Assembly (NCBI RefSeq): GCF_000150275.1
Contig: NW_002060962.1
Location: 150,007-214,006 of the forward strand
DNA: 64,000 bases
Direction of reading: 5' to 3'
Source: Trichoplax adhaerens
Taxonomy: Eukaryota > Placozoa > Uniplacotomia > Trichoplacea > Trichoplacidae
Part shown: positions 63,621 through 64,000 of the stretch, piece after piece
Numbering within the stretch: position 1 is the first letter of the stretch
Layout: each line of letters opens with the position of its first letter
Notes under the pieces: generated by a model
Told to the model about the DNA's origin: nothing
The model's input: the letters and a program-made list of their open reading frames with translations, nothing else
The model's database searches: none
Translations under genes and position numbers: made by a program

Positions 63621-64000
63621 GTCTTACTGTTATTTTACCACATCGTTTTCAATTTTTATTGGATGGCAATCGATCGATACGACAGCTTGAATAGAAAAAT
63701 AGGCAATGAGTTCTTTTCCAACGTAGCAACTACGCAAGGCCTATCCGTATATCAGTTCTTTGCACGGTGATTTTTAAGGAATACCGCCCCAGACCAGACT
63801 TGGGGAAATTTTGATGGAGTAATACAGTACAGCAGTAAATGACGTTGGAGACATTTTGACATATAAACACATGAACAGTAGCGATCCATTCAATTTGCTT
63901 TCAAACTGTCCCTACAGTGAACTTCATAGTAGTCGTATCACTAGATGCAGTATAGTAGTGCTACCGCAGAGCTTGTCAATGCATGAGGTGAAAAATAGAC
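63621..64000. other. End of window, no gene recognised
   Basis: Sequence past the right edge of block C. No repeat match or protein family recognised. Confidence 0.35.

Noticed and set aside
63246-63690. Open frames of 95 and 106 codons near the right edge
   Set aside because: They overlap in different frames, are not open in block B, and resemble no known protein.

Overview
This is a gene-dense, AT-rich window from an animal nuclear genome. All recognisable genes are split by many short GT-AG introns. They encode animal-type proteins: a TTC39C-like TPR protein, MRNIP, a peroxisomal acyl-CoA oxidase ending in SKL, and Ku80/XRCC5 with the C-terminal motif that contacts DNA-PKcs. No bacterial, viral or organellar genes were seen. 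Short introns, low GC and close similarity to vertebrate orthologues would fit an early-branching animal such as a placozoan, but the species cannot be fixed from this window alone. Exon models below were built by hand from splice signals, reading phase and remembered family sequence. Every internal junction of the intact genes keeps phase.

Layout. 1-7800: no gene found, several tandem repeat arrays, two of them rich in TACTGTACAGTA-type palindromes. 7828-16067 (+): complete TTC39C-like gene, 15 exons. 16583-18215 (-): 5'-truncated MRNIP pseudogene, tail-to-tail with TTC39C. About 18585-26115: segmental block A with a three-exon minus-strand gene for a predicted mitochondrial, multi-hotdog (thioesterase-fold) protein. 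26250-27958 (+): decayed acyl-CoA oxidase fragment. About 28000-35800: block B, a second copy of the hotdog gene. 35833-37908 (+): decayed TTC39C copy. 38394-40811 (-): intact MRNIP. 42457-47025 (+): intact acyl-CoA oxidase, 15 exons, 660 residues. 47026-49720: no gene found. 49721-55530 (+): intact Ku80, 27 exons, 758 residues. About 55840-63620: block C, a third copy of the hotdog gene.

The central story is a mosaic of segmental duplications. TTC39C and MRNIP exist twice but have decayed reciprocally: the left copy keeps TTC39C and has lost the 5' end of MRNIP, while the right copy has lost most of TTC39C and keeps MRNIP. Acyl-CoA oxidase is one intact gene plus one truncated, stop-containing copy. 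The hotdog gene is the exception: all three copies are open end to end with identical exon lengths (58, 1307 and 369 bp). That suggests selection or gene conversion.

Functionally, two themes sit side by side: acyl-CoA metabolism (acyl-CoA oxidase and the inferred hotdog thioesterases) and DNA double-strand-break repair (MRNIP and Ku80). Nothing in the sequence shows that they are co-regulated. The neighbourhood may be chance.
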